Positions 44,701 to 56,600 of a stretch of 64,000 bases of DNA are shown here, piece by piece (position 1 is the stretch's first letter; each line of letters opens with the position of its first letter). Position numbers and translations under genes: made by a program. The stretch comes from Cannabis sativa (taxonomy: Eukaryota; Streptophyta; Magnoliopsida; Rosales; Cannabaceae). The notes under the pieces are model-generated. The model was given only the letters and a program-made list of their open reading frames with translations, was not told the origin of the DNA and did no database searches. The stretch spans positions 20,912,136-20,976,135 of the forward strand of contig NC_083608.1 of NCBI RefSeq assembly GCF_029168945.1, in the 5' to 3' direction.

Positions 44701-45977
44701 ACGTCAAAAAAGGAAAAAAAATTGACCTAATCCATTGCTTATTGGCTAGAAAAAACCTTAATTGTAAATAATACAATAAAAGAATAATTGCCCAAATTAG
44801 TGTATTGTATGTAATTAAAATATAAGGGCTAAGATCATCAGGATTCACACTAAGAAACGGAAAATAGGTGAAGCACTAAAGAATATAAGTAAACTTTTTA
44901 ACTTTTGTGGTTACAACATGAAATAGCTTTTTTTTTTTTTGAATGTAGCTTCAAGAAGTAAATGCAAGACAACTTCAAGAAGAAAAACAAGAAAGAACAG
45001 AGACAATCCTCACAGCAACACAAATTTAGGTAGCTTTTTTACTTTTTAAAATGGTATACAAAACTTCTTGATATAGAATTTAACACATTTTGTTCGTTTC
45101 AATCATTCATGGCAATACATGAGCATGATATGCACAACCAAAATATGCACCAAAATCTTAAGTCAATGAATGCTGTACTTCACTGTTTTTTACAGAAGTT
45201 GATCACATCTAAAATAAATATGATTGGTTATAGCAAACTAACATGTCATGGAAGATATGAATGAAGATACACAGTGCAGCAGTAGGAGCTAAAATGCTCA
45301 AATACAGAATAGTTAAGATTCTAATATTGCAAACTTAATGTAATCGTTGAATTTAATCATAAACTTATGATATACAGTAAGAAGTAAAACTCACGATACT
45401 TCTTCTTGGGTCGAACTTAACATGCACGAAATAGTAATAATAATGAACACCAAGTCTAATTAATTTAAGTCTTTGTATATAAAGGCCAAAATACCATTAG
45501 AGGCATAAGAAGTAAGAACCCAAGTTAAACATAATACAATATAGATCATCAATAAGAAACTCCTATAATGACCAAAGAAACAGTTAATGATGTTACTTTA
45601 TACCATAAAGCAAGATAATGGAAGCCCTTCCACTGAATCCACTCATCAAACCCCAAACCATAAACATCATAGATAGTCATAATAGTAAATCAGAACAGAT
45701 AATAGCTCATCCATTCATCTAATCATATTATACATAAACAATTAATATTTATTAGAAAAAAAAATTGCTGAGGATTCATCGCAATTTAGAGACTAAATAA
45801 TCATTAATCAAATAAATCCACATCAAATTAAAGTTGTTTTAGTTTCTTAAGCCAAAGAAAAAAAAAAACAAATTTGGCTTCATATGATAAAAACCCATAA
45901 TTTGACCAAACTAAGTTCCGTTTACGATCCCAAAACCTAAGATTCAATAATTTAAAAGCTTAATAATTGAAGTGTAA
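44701..45977. other. Non-coding stretch downstream of the TMCO1-like gene
   Basis: I see no ORF or repeat family here. The part next to 45977 probably contains the 3' UTR of the minus-strand TMCO1-like gene. The remainder is unremarkable AT-rich intergenic DNA. Confidence 0.5.
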
Positions 45978-46556
45978 TCAATTGGTCTTGGGATCGGGCA
46001 TGGGGAACAACCCAGCACCAGCGCCTCTCGGTGGCGCAAATCCTAAGAACTTCTGCAAATTGGTTCGAATACTAATAGAACAAAGGAAATACAAAAACGC
46101 CATGGAACAATCGGTGGGATCGTCCCCTTGAAGACCTCTATGACTCATCTTCATCACAAGTCCAAAGGGTTTAAAGGGTAATTTGGCAACGACCTTACCT
46201 TCGAATAACGAATTGAGGAGGCCAAAGACGACAAAGAGGACGAGGGCAACGACGGCGCCGGATTTGAACTTAAAAAGCGAGAGATCGCGGCTCGATTCCT
46301 TGAGACTGGTCTCAACCCGATCAATCTTCTTGGTTTTAGACTTTTTGGTGGTGATCTTGTTGGCAGTGTCAGTCTTCATGGTTTCGAGCTTCTTCGAGGC
46401 TTTGTCAATGGAGGATCGGAGGGACTTGTAGGAGTTGGTTCTGTATATTAGGATCCAAGAGATGGCTTCGCAGACTACGGCTGTGCATATTGAGATGCCC
46501 ACCACTCTCAGACTATCTCCGTATTTGAACGATGAGAGCATTGAGGGCGTCGCCAT
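45978..46556 (-). CDS. TMCO1-like ER membrane protein (DUF106 family)
   Basis: This single-exon gene encodes 192 residues, close to the usual size of the family (about 188-190). It starts MATPSMLSSFKYGDSLRVVG. Three membrane segments lie near residues 17-37 (VVGISICTAVVCEAISWILI), 98-118 (SGAVVALVLFVVFGLLNSLF) and 148-168 (CSMAFLYFLCSISIRTNLQK). Between the first two lies a basic coiled coil (SSIDKASKKLETMK ... TKKSKTKKIDRVE). The C-terminus is PPRGAGAGLFPMPDPKTN, with the conserved FLGFAPPRG motif. Human TMCO1 is an ER protein proposed to act as a calcium-load-activated channel and belongs to the Get1/EMC3/Oxa1-related insertase superfamily. The plant protein's role is inferred from this homology only. 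Confidence 0.9.
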   Translation of the reverse strand: MATPSMLSSFKYGDSLRVVGISICTAVVCEAISWILIYRTNSYKSLRSSIDKASKKLETMKTDTANKITTKKSKTKKIDRVETSLKESSRDLSLFKFKSGAVVALVLFVVFGLLNSLFEGKVVAKLPFKPFGLVMKMSHRGLQGDDPTDCSMAFLYFLCSISIRTNLQKFLGFAPPRGAGAGLFPMPDPKTN

Positions 46557-47800
46557 TGACAGCGCGAGAAGGAGAGTTTGGCTGAGAATGGAACAAAGTT
46601 GGTGTTGGGTGTGGATTTGATCTGATTCCTTTGATGCTTTGGACTTTGGAGTTTAGAGTTTAGTTCATATGTTTGTTTTGTTCTAATATTATTTCTCTTT
46701 ATGGGCTGGGCTCAAGTGTTAACAAAATCCGGTTTCTATTAGTATTCGAACCAATTTGTATTTCTTTGTTCTATTAGTATTCGAACAACACTTTTTTTTT
46801 TTTTAAAAAAAATCTATATTTTAAAAACAAAAAAAAAATCACATTAAAATTTAAACACTATTTTTTTCTTTAACTATAGTGTATTTGTATTTTTTTCATT
46901 GGAACTTGACCCTGCAATTAGACCGACCCTAATCTCGAACCTTAGACCCTAGTTCCCATCCCAGACCTCAAACCCTAGACCCAGACTAAGGAACCCTCTG
47001 ACTGTGAGAGACCCCAACCTTCTAACTTGTTTCTCATTCCTCACTCAAATAAAATACCAAAAAAATGAAAATAAAATTTACAATACAGTTTATTTTGGGA
47101 TTATTTCAAAAATATACAAAAATAACAAAAAAATTTACAAAAATAAGGTTTCACAGAATTTTAAATATTTTTATGATTTTTTTTATTTTATTTACAGAAA
47201 ATACAGTCTTTTATGTTGTACTCTTGTTAATTTGTTGTAGATTTTTAGTTATCTGTATGTTATTTTTTGTTGTTTTAATGTTATTTAGATGTTATTTTCA
47301 TGTTACTTTTATGTAATTTTCTTGTTGTTTTCGTATTATTTTTATGAAAAACCGTAAAAATGTAAAAAATAAATTCTTTAAATGTAAAAATGTAATTTTT
47401 TCACAAAAATAGTATCTAATATAATTATTCTTTTTTTTAGTTTTTACACCACACGTTGAATTTTTTCACCTTTTTTTACTGTAGGGTGGAATTTTTTTTC
47501 AAAAACACTATGTATTTTTATACTGTACACAATGTCAAATTTTTACTGTTGTTCCAAATTTATTTTATAGTTGTTCCATTGATGTTTTTAATTGTTCTAT
47601 TTTGTTATTTTACGGTTGTTTTATAAAAAGACAGTATTTTTGTAAAAAATTTCGTGTGATAGTAAAATTATAAAATTTTACCCAAAATCTAGTATTTTTG
47701 TAATTTTTTTTTTCAAAATTAACCAAACTTTAGTCGGCAAAATAACTTTTGTTGATGCATAGCTTATTGATATAGGTATTAGGTAATATCAATCAATAAG
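46557..47800. other. AT-rich intergenic stretch
   Basis: The 5' flank of the TMCO1-like gene lies here, followed by AT-rich low-complexity sequence. A short duplication of TTCTATTAGTATTCGAAC occurs near 46734 and 46769. Scattered CCCTAGAC and AAACCCTA motifs at 46925-46985 resemble telo-boxes. No gene is supported. From 47752 to 47800 a stretch resembles part of the adjoining Cassandra fragment. Confidence 0.5.
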
Positions 47801-47995
47801 ATGGGCTACCGAAAAACAAGATGCACTTTGTTGATATAGGTAGTACCAATTAATTCATTTAAGCCCTCTTCAGCTGTGCAATCCCATACCTACATAGTCT
47901 CAGAATCATCCCACTTGACCTTCCCCAGGCGATGTGGGATTATACAACTTACCAGGTATTTCTCCTTACGGATCACAGGATTACTGACTGTCATA
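47801..47995 (-). mobile_element. Cassandra LTR fragment lacking its 5S part
   Basis: Read on the minus strand, this matches the first 195 bp or so of the Cassandra LTRs at 61721 and 62226. It has GACAGTCAG at the start, GGGAAGGTCAAGTGGGATG, CTTAAATG..TTGGTACTACC and CTTGTTTTTCGGTAGCCCAT. The match ends at CCCATCT, just where the 5S-rRNA-like segment begins in the complete element. Beyond this (47752-47800) a second, diverged copy of the TTGATTGGTACTACCTATGTC stretch follows instead. Confidence 0.85.
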
Positions 47996-49114
47996 ATTCT
48001 TGATTCATCTAATAATATCCAGCATAAAATGAAATTCTATTTACTATAAAAATTCCCTTGGTGGATAATTATTAAGATAAAATGTTTACCCAAAAACTGA
48101 CTCTGGTGAGGTGGACATCAATATTTGACACGTGGCAAGAAAGAATACATACTAGAGTTGAGTAGTCCTGAGCAGTTGACCAGGGAGGAGTCCCTAGCCC
48201 TGAGCCCAGGTTGACTCTGGGAACTCTTGAATGGGTATTTGGATCTCACCAAGTTATTTTTAACTCACCATCTTTCAATTTTCTGAATAAAGAAGACAAG
48301 AAGAATCAAGTCCAAGGCCTTGAAACTGAAAAAAGATGAAACGACACCCAAGAAATCAACCCGAGCCCCCAAATTGACCTCCGTACTAGGGTTTCAGTTC
48401 AAAAAATAAAGTTACGAAAAATAAATTTTTGAAAGCAAATGTTTTATATTTCAAAAATAATAGCTTTTTTGTCAATATTGTTTTTACACTGTCTTTCACA
48501 TCATTTTTTTCTTCACTATTTTCTCACATCATTTTTCCTTCCTCATCACTTTCTCTCTCCTTATTTCTCTTCTCACTCATTGTCTCATATCAATTTTTCC
48601 ACTCGGAGTCCAAGATTTGGGTCCGCGTCTGCATCGAGGTCAAGGTCGAGGGAGGGGCCGAATCTGGGTCTGGCATCTGCCTTGGTCTAGGGTCGATTCA
48701 AATTTTGGATAAAGATATGAAATATTGAAGTGTTTTTTTTCTTAAAAATTTTTGAAAAACATTAAACAAACACCTCTTCCATTTTGAAAACTATAATAAT
48801 TGTATTTTATTCTCGATTCTGAAAGCACAATTTTGAAAATAAGAAACAGAAACCAATACCAAATATGCCCTAAATACCAGTCTTGCATTAGAATTCTTCT
48901 TTCTCCTATAGCAAATATCAATTTATCAATGCGAAGGGAGACAAGCTTTATTAATGATCCAAACACATAAAACTAATGATTAGTAATACATATAGCACAT
49001 TTTGAAATTTCAGAAAAACTACAGCTAAGCTAAGTCTTCTGATAAAAATAAAAATTAAACAGGACATGATTACAACTCTCACAATTTAAGCCTTTGGACA
49101 AAGCAGAAAATGGC
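47996..49114. other. Non-coding stretch
   Basis: No gene is supported. A pyrimidine-rich tract (48480-48600) gives chance ORFs. The last few hundred bases before 49114 may hold the 3' UTR of the DUF247 gene. Confidence 0.45.
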
Positions 49115-50470
49115 CTAGCGAGGAGGCAAGTCTTTAATTGTAACTGAGATAACAGAACAAACTGCTTGTATAATGGTAAGAATGATAAGAAGAACAGCTG
49201 CAATGACAGAAACAATTGCCCAAGGAGTGTGGAAATAGTTCTGTTTCAAGTTTGCCCTCCATTTATGCCAGGAGGTCTTGCAATAGGCACGTAGTTGTTC
49301 AGAAATTTGAGCAAAATAAAAATCATCAGAGTCCAAAGTAACCCCATCTGCAAGCTTGTTTATCAAAGTAGCCCCCTGGCTGCTGTCCCCTAATCTATTC
49401 TCAACGATCCCATACTTCACAAGTAAATCTACATCTTTGGGAGTATTAACAAGCCGGTCTATAATCACGACATAATCGTTCAAGTAATTCTCCCTGCAAT
49501 GGCATTCTTCAAACGCAAGTAAGTTTCTGAATGTAAGTTCCATCTCATCACTAATTGTCAGCTTCGGAATTTCCAAAATTCCTTCAGAGAAATGTATGTC
49601 AAACAAATTTTTGCTCGACCTCATCTTGAACTTAACTCCAGCTCGGTGTAGCTCTGTTATGCTTGGGATGTTCATAGATGTCAGCCTCTTTACTTCTGGT
49701 TTTTGTTCCAGTGGGACATATACATTTCTAAGGATATCAACAAAATGTTCAATTCTTGGAGAAGATATTCGCTCCAAATTTTCTGTTCCCTTTAACTGCA
49801 TCAGCCCTTTGAAAAACATATGAGAAAGCTTAATGATTGAAAGCCTCTCATCATTAGAAGAAGGGACTGAAATTCTTTCTGGGTTAAAAAGATGTTCAAG
49901 AATGAAGAAGGGCAGCTGATTCTCAAGCAACCGCACATCACGCCAGATGTCCTGCAGCATCCATGGCTTGTTAAAGATACGATCATGCTCGTCTTGAAGC
50001 TCGTGAAAACAGTACCTTAATAGAACCTCAATAATGAATGCAGCATCTACTAAAACAATCTTTGTAAATTCATCACTTGAGAATCTTATAGGTTCTGCAT
50101 AACAGCTGCGCAATTCTTCTTCTTTATCTTTTATGATTTTTATGTAGTATTCCAAGCCTAAACTTGTGTGCTTAAGATAATCACATAAATACCTCTTTTT
50201 GTGCTCTTCCATCGCTCTTAATCTTTCCTTGCCATGATGAAGAGGACCAATGGAAACTACCTGGGGTGTGTAGGCATTTTCATTGACAAGCCGCAGCCGT
50301 TCAGAAACCCTGTAGATAGAGCACTTGGAAGATAAGGGAGACAAGCTTTCCAACTCCAATCTCAGCGAAGTCGCCAAAGAAACTGATGGATTCTCGATGT
50401 CATTTGGAGAATGATCTCCATATCTGTTTGCCATGTGTGCCTTCTCCTTGTTATGATTGATAACCAACAC
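49115..50470 (-). CDS. DUF247 (UPF0481) plant membrane protein
   Basis: This intronless frame encodes 451 residues (439 if the second Met, MANRYGD at 50434, is used). It has the layout of the plant DUF247 family: an N-terminal CSIYRVSERLRLVNENAYTPQVVSIGPLHHG block, then MEEHKKRYLCDYL, IVLVDAAFIIEVLLRY, the DVRLLENQLPFFILEHLF motif, and ITELHRAGVKFKM with SEGILEIPKLTI. The YLNDYVVIIDRLVNTPKDV and WHKWRANLKQNYFHTPWAIV stretches precede a single hydrophobic helix near residues 417-445, so the protein is probably anchored with its C-terminus in a membrane. Members are numerous in plants. Some are linked to grass self-incompatibility, but no biochemical role is settled, and none is implied here. 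Confidence 0.93.
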   Translation of the reverse strand: MLVINHNKEKAHMANRYGDHSPNDIENPSVSLATSLRLELESLSPLSSKCSIYRVSERLRLVNENAYTPQVVSIGPLHHGKERLRAMEEHKKRYLCDYLKHTSLGLEYYIKIIKDKEEELRSCYAEPIRFSSDEFTKIVLVDAAFIIEVLLRYCFHELQDEHDRIFNKPWMLQDIWRDVRLLENQLPFFILEHLFNPERISVPSSNDERLSIIKLSHMFFKGLMQLKGTENLERISSPRIEHFVDILRNVYVPLEQKPEVKRLTSMNIPSITELHRAGVKFKMRSSKNLFDIHFSEGILEIPKLTISDEMELTFRNLLAFEECHCRENYLNDYVVIIDRLVNTPKDVDLLVKYGIVENRLGDSSQGATLINKLADGVTLDSDDFYFAQISEQLRAYCKTSWHKWRANLKQNYFHTPWAIVSVIAAVLLIILTIIQAVCSVISVTIKDLPPR

Positions 50471-51238
50471 CAGAATAAAACTAGCAAACAGATTAGTGCA
50501 GAGAAAAGGAGCTGGGCTGATTCTTTTCTACTGTTTGGTTGCCCAGAAAATGTAGCAGAAGAACAATATTTTTAAAATGTCCGAGAGAAAAAAAATGCTT
50601 TGCTGAAGAGTAGAAGCAATTAAGATGTGAAAAGTAAGCTACACCTGTATCAAAGAACTGTTTGTAGCTTCGGCAGGCTATGGGCAAAGCATAACTGAAA
50701 GACTATGAAATACAAATTGAATAATCTAGAATTTCAATACAAACAATGTGTTGTATGAACGTAAACAAAAGTATATATACATCTGTAAATGTGAGAAAAC
50801 TATAGCAAAAGTCAAGTCAACTAAGTAAATTACCAGGAAAATGACAAGCTGGTTCGTCATAATTAGGAGGCATCTACTGTGTCATGGAACAAAAGTTTCA
50901 GAAAAGTCATAATTAAATTACAAGGTCTGGGTCGTCCTTCTTGTTGAGTTTGACCGTTAGTCTAACCATCACAATCTCATGCCTCATTGCACATTACACT
51001 AAGCAACACAGCATGTTTAAGGACCATAATGCAAAATATGTAAATGGGACTCCTATTTTAATAAAGCATCAACAAGATATCCTCAGCAAATATTGATCTC
51101 AACTTTCTGAATTCACGTACTAAGTTTAAAATGGATATATTTTCAGAAACAATAATGTTACCAATGAAAATAATAATTGCTAAGTTAAAACAGCAAATAG
51201 TTTATGTTCATAAACAATAAGAACTTCTAACAAGAAAC
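50471..51238. other. Non-coding stretch between DUF247 and membrane-protein genes
   Basis: This contains the 5' flank of the DUF247 gene and, near 51100-51238, probably the 3' UTR of the next minus-strand gene. No repeat or ORF worth naming was seen. Confidence 0.5.
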
Positions 51239-53265
51239 TTATTTCAGTTTAGATTTTGTAGAGCTCCGGAGAGGCTTCGCAACTGGTCTAGCAGGGGCAC
51301 TTCTAGCAGCCTTCTTGATATCATACTTCACAGACGAGAACGCACAGATAAGAGCAAGCACCATTGTCGGGTAAACATACACTGCTTTAGTGGGATCCGT
51401 GTTTGCAGGCTTTCCAAGTATCCCTTCCTTGACAAGGCCCCAGATTATTAGAAGTGTCCCAAACATGGTCATCCTTCCTGGTTTCAGAAGGCACACAAAG
51501 GCTCCAGCCACAGAAAAGTAGCTTCCAGCAAGAACCTGAAGGAAGAACCATAAGTCAGATTGAGATTTTGAATAATAATGTCAGAAATGGAATGCCAAAA
51601 AGTTTTCTGAGATGTTATGGGACATTATTAATGTCTATTTCAATAAGAACAAGGAATAAAGTTAGAGCATAATTAGCAAATCATAATGATAACAGAAGTG
51701 AAGGGGAGGAGTTTAGAGAGGAACGAAAAGAAATAACAATAAAAATAAAATGGCCTATGCCTGCCCAATTTAGCGAATTATGTTCATGATAGGTATTCAC
51801 TAGAACTTGTTTCCTAAATAATATGTAAGAAAACACATGAATGATGGAAAAGGAAAACTTTCTTTTATTATTATTTCCGTTCCCGTCACAGCCCATTAAA
51901 GTTTAGTACACAAGGTCTAAGGGTAAAGATATAAGAGGATGAACAGGAATCTTTTATGAATATGGATCTTCTTAGTATACAAAATATAATTATGAGGTGT
52001 TGAATTAATCTTTAAACGTTCTGTGGTCAAATGTTAAGGTTCTGAATAGATTTAACCTTTTGGTATGTAAGTACAAGAGAAAAGACTAGAAACAACATAT
52101 ACTGCTTCCATTCACCAAAAGTCAGAAAATTGCAGTATTTAAACAAGCTAGCTTTTAAAGAGAAACCAAGCAAATAACATCGGCAACAACAGAAAATAAT
52201 TCTAGACATCACTCAGGGAAAATAAAAGGATTATAAACACTAAGACCATTATAGAGAGGTCAAGGGTGGAGAGGAAAAAAACCTCCAATCGTTGGAGATC
52301 AGCAACTGCAGGAGATTCCTTTGCACTGGTCAAGTTATAGATGCTTAACAAGTTATCCCAGCTTGGAACAGTCATGCTTGTGACGACTCCATTTACAACA
52401 GCTCCAGGGTAAAGAAGGGCCTTCACCACTGGAATTGGAAAGATCTCACTTGCAATCAACTGGGAAGATGTTACATGCAATGGTGTTGTACACATCCCAG
52501 ATCTGCATGGAATCCTGTCAAATGAAACACATAAAAATACTAAGTACACAACTTGTACATTAATATTTAATAAAGGCTTCTCCATTTGTTTCTTCTGTAG
52601 TTCTCAAAATGCTACTTCTGTAGATGAAACAAACAAGTTCCTACTAACAGCAAAAGAAGTAAAGAAACAAGATCACATAACTCAATTAAAAATATCTCAA
52701 TTCGTGAGATAACTCACTTGTTAAAAATTCTCCTATAAGAGATATGATCAACAAGAGAGATCCAAGTCATTTTCAGTAACAAGTTGTTACACAACCACTC
52801 TAAAAAGTCAATCCCATTGGCCATTTCCATCAGGTAGTCAACCATACTCAAGGAACGTGAGAATGACCTTTACTCTAATCAAAATTATCGGAAATTAAAC
52901 ATAAATACTGAAACAAATTAACAGAGCAGATATTATAAAACTGAAACACATCAATAAAAGGCAAAATTCCAAGATTTAATGAATCAATTAAGACACTAAA
53001 AATTATAGAGCGAAAAAACAAATCTTGGAAATGACCCAAATCGATATGTATTGATAATTACCATGCATTGATAATTTTTTGTTTATAAGAGGTTTAAAAC
53101 TCTGTTTCGATAGCGGGGTTTCATGTTTTACCTGAAAAGGGGGATTTGAAGTATGATTAAGAAGAAGTAGATGCGTGAGGCTATGGAGGAGATGTTGCTC
53201 AACCATCCTTTTGACGATGAAGTTGATGGAGCAGACGAAGACGAAGGAGAAGGAGAGGCTGCCAT
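51239..53265 (-). CDS. Small multi-pass membrane protein, conserved, function unknown
   Basis: Three exons on the minus strand (53132-53265, 52283-52514, 51239-51535) join in frame with GT-AG introns to 663 nt, or 220 residues. The N-terminus is a Ser/Pro/Ala-rich stretch (MAASPSPSSSSAPSTSSSKG). Hydrophobic segments follow near residues 28-45 (IASRIYFFLIILQIPLFR), 125-142 (VLAGSYFSVAGAFVCLLK), 146-165 (MTMFGTLLIIWGLVKEGILG) and 178-195 (YVYPTMVLALICAFSSVK). A loop between the first two carries CRSGMCTTPLHVTSSQLIAS and an N-glycosylation-like NLTS. The C-terminal tail is basic and ends KSTKSKLK, a possible dilysine-type ER signal (KxKx). I recognise the protein as conserved across plants but cannot name a function. 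Confidence 0.82.
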
Positions 53266-53580
53266 TACTGATCAATTTCTGGAGTACGGACGCAACGAGA
53301 GAGGATCTGATGGTTGTGGCCTTACTGGAAAGCCTTTCGTGGACTTTTCTGTCTCTCTCAGCTCAAGAAAGACAAACTTTGTTCAAAGTTCAAAACGACG
53401 TCGTTTTAGTTAATTTTTTTTTTTGGCCTAATGTAAGCACCATTTATCAAATTTTCCAATCAAAACTTAGAGATATGATGTAATTGTGCATTCCTCCTAT
53501 TTTGCCAAATAAAAAAACTATAACAAAATATATTTCTAGAGATTTTGTGTGGTGATTAATTTTGTGCTATATATGGTGGC
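53266..53580. promoter_or_regulatory. Upstream flank of the small membrane-protein gene
   Basis: This is 315 bp of ordinary flanking DNA between the start codon at 53265 and the LINE B target-site duplication at 53581. It must hold at least the proximal promoter of the minus-strand gene. The LINE lies within 320 bp of that start codon. Confidence 0.45.
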
Positions 53581-53653
53581 TAATATGTACCTTGAGGGTT
53601 TTTTTTTTTTTTTTGAAAGAAGATCTTGTGGGGAACAAAACCACACCACAAGA

Positions 53654-56600
53654 CTACAAGGAAGGCAAAGAACCATTCCAAATGAACTCACTATCAAGCC
53701 CAAGACCCCATTTAGCTATATTATGAGCATGTACATTAAAACTCCTACAAATATGAACCACTTTGAGGTTTGGGCAAGGAGATAATAAGCTCCTAATACA
53801 ACCAATTAAGTCATCCATGATATTACAACCCCGTTTACTAGAGTACAATTTATCCACTATAGACTTGCAATCTGTTTTTAGGATGTCCACAGGCAAGAAA
53901 ATTGAGGAGGCCCATTGCAGAGCATGTATGATTGCTTTAGCCTCAGCAACCATCGGATCAACACAGCCTGAGAAAGGAATGGCCAAACCAGCCACAACTC
54001 GGTTAGAATGGTTCAAAACCACAGCCCCAATACTGTACTTTTCCCTCTGAACATCAATGGCTGCATCTGTAAAGATCTGAAAAGCTCCCTGAGAAGGGGT
54101 ATGTTGCAAATCTACTTGATCCTGATTGGCAGCAGAAGGAGAAACAGAGGCCTGCTGAGCATCCAAAAATTTAAAGAAAAAAACAACAGCCCATTCATAA
54201 ACATCAAAAGGTTGACCCACTTGTCTATTATGAAAAACATTGTTCCTTTGGTTCCATAAAGCCCACAGAAAACAACAAAAAATACAGTAAAGCTCCTTAT
54301 CCAGCTCGTGAGACATAGTGTAAAAGAAATCAAAAATATTTAGATACTTATATTTATTATAGAGATTAACAAACCTTGAAGATTTCCATGCTTTCCTCGC
54401 CCTGGAACAATCTAGCAATGCATGCTTAACCGTTTCAGGATGTAATTTACACAGAGGACAAAGAGGGGAATCAATGACACATCTTTTATGAAGAGAAAAA
54501 GAAACAGGAATAGCATTAGAAAGCATTCTCCAAATAAACACCTTAACTTTTGGAGGGATTTTCAAAGTCCAGAGTTTGGTCCAAAATTTTTTAGAGTCAG
54601 CAAAAGAAGAAGAGGAAGGAAGATCATGAGAAGAGAAAGCAAAATGATAAGCAGACTTGACAGTACACTCCCCAGAACTATCCTGCCCCCAAATAAGCTC
54701 ATCCTCTCCAAAATCACCCAGAAGAGGGACACTAAGGATATCATTAACCAGAGGAGCAGAAAAGTAGTTCGAAAGTTTAGAAACATCCCAATCCCCATTC
54801 TCAGAAATAAAGTAGGATAACAAAGGGGAAGGAGGCCTATGGTTAGAAGAAAAAAACTTGACTCTGTTATTAGGGATCCAATGGTCTTCAATCGTCCTAA
54901 TATGACTACCATTTCCCACCTTCCATAAAAGACCCGACTGCAGCAAGTCCCTACCCCAGAGAATACTTCTCCAAGTAAAAGAAGGGTTGTGACCAGGTTT
55001 AGCCTCAAGAAAAGCATTGCGAGGGAAATATCTAGCCTTAAGGACAGAAGCTAGGAGAGAAGAAGGGTTTTTAAAAATTCTCCAGGCTTGTTTAGCCAAC
55101 ATAGCTTGGTTAAAATGGATAAGAGATCGGAAGCCCAATCCACCTAAGAATTTAGATTTACACAAAGACTTCCAAGACTTCCAATGGATTTTATGAGAAG
55201 TCCCTGATGATCCCCACCAGAATCTGGCCATCACAGCTTCGATGCCTTTACAGAGTTTGACAGGCAAGCGAAAACAAGACATAGCATAAGCCGGAATAGC
55301 CTGAATAACAGCCTTTAGCAAAACCTCCTTACCTGCCCGAGAAAAACACTTAGAAGACCAACTCCTAAGAACAGAATTAACTCGATCTTTTAAAAAGGCA
55401 AAAGAGTGATACTTAGAACGAGTTAAGCACTGAGGAAGACCCAGATATTTACAGATAAAAGGTCGATCTTCAAGATTGAAAGAGGAGAAGAAAACATCAC
55501 GAATATCTGGCTGGGTATTAGGGGAAAAAAGAATAGAAGACTTAGAAAAATTAATGACCTGACCCGAAGCCCTAGAATAGATATCAAAGACATTTTGAAG
55601 AGCAGCACAAGAAGAACGACTAGCAGTACAGAAAAGAAGACTATCATCAGCAAAAAACAGATGCGATAAGGAGGGTGCATTCCTAGAAATAGCAATACCC
55701 TTAAGTAAGCCAGCAGCTTGGCTTGCCCTAAGAAGGACAGAAAAGCCTTCAGCACAGAGAATAAACAGATAGGGGGAAAGAGGATCACCTTGTCTAAGAC
55801 CCCTAGATGGATGAACTAAGCCCTGAACAGAACCATTGACCAGAAAAGAAAGAGAGGTAGTTGAAACACATTTCATAATTAAAGAAACAAATCTAGAAGG
55901 AAAGTTAAAGTGAAACATAAGACTCTCTAAATAATGCCAATTAACCCTATCAAAAGCCTTAGCCATGTCTAATTTGAGAGCAGCCCAACCTAGCTTCCCC
56001 TTTTTCCTTAAACTAATGGCATGAACTAATTCTTGAGCAATAAGAATATTGTCAAAAATAACTCGACCCGAGACAAAAGCACTTTGAAAAGGGGATATAA
56101 TTTTATCTAAAACAACCTTTAATCTATTAGCTAAGACCTTAGATATGACTTTATAAAGAGTAGAACAAAGACTAATGGGCCTAAAATCCTTCATAGAGTG
56201 AGCATTTTGCTTCTTAGGAATAAGAGAGATAAGGGTAGTATTAACTGCCGAGAAATCAACCCCCTCATTAAGACAAGACAAAACAGCCTTGGCAAAATCA
56301 GCCCCCAAGGTAGACCAATTTTTTTGGTAAAAGTAAGCATTAAGGCCATCCAGACCAGGGGCCTTGTCCCCAGAGAGAAGAAACAAGGCTTTCCTAACTT
56401 CCTTAATGGTGAAAGGTTTGTCCAAGAACTCGAAATCCAAGTCATCCAAAGGAGGACCTAGGCAATCAAGAATGAGGCTAATTGCATCGGCATCACTACC
56501 ATCAGAGGTAAAAAGATCTGAAAAATAAGAGATTACCAGATTTCCCATATCCAAATGATCAGATAGAATATTTCCATTATCATCTTTGAGAAATTTGATA

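Noticed and set aside
46920..46990. Interstitial telomere repeat
   Set aside because: Only scattered CCCTAGAC and AAACCCTA words occur, with no tandem TTTAGGG array.
47004..47316. Overlapping Lys/Ile/Phe-rich ORFs
   Set aside because: This is AT-rich low-complexity sequence; two frames are open at once, which is typical of chance.
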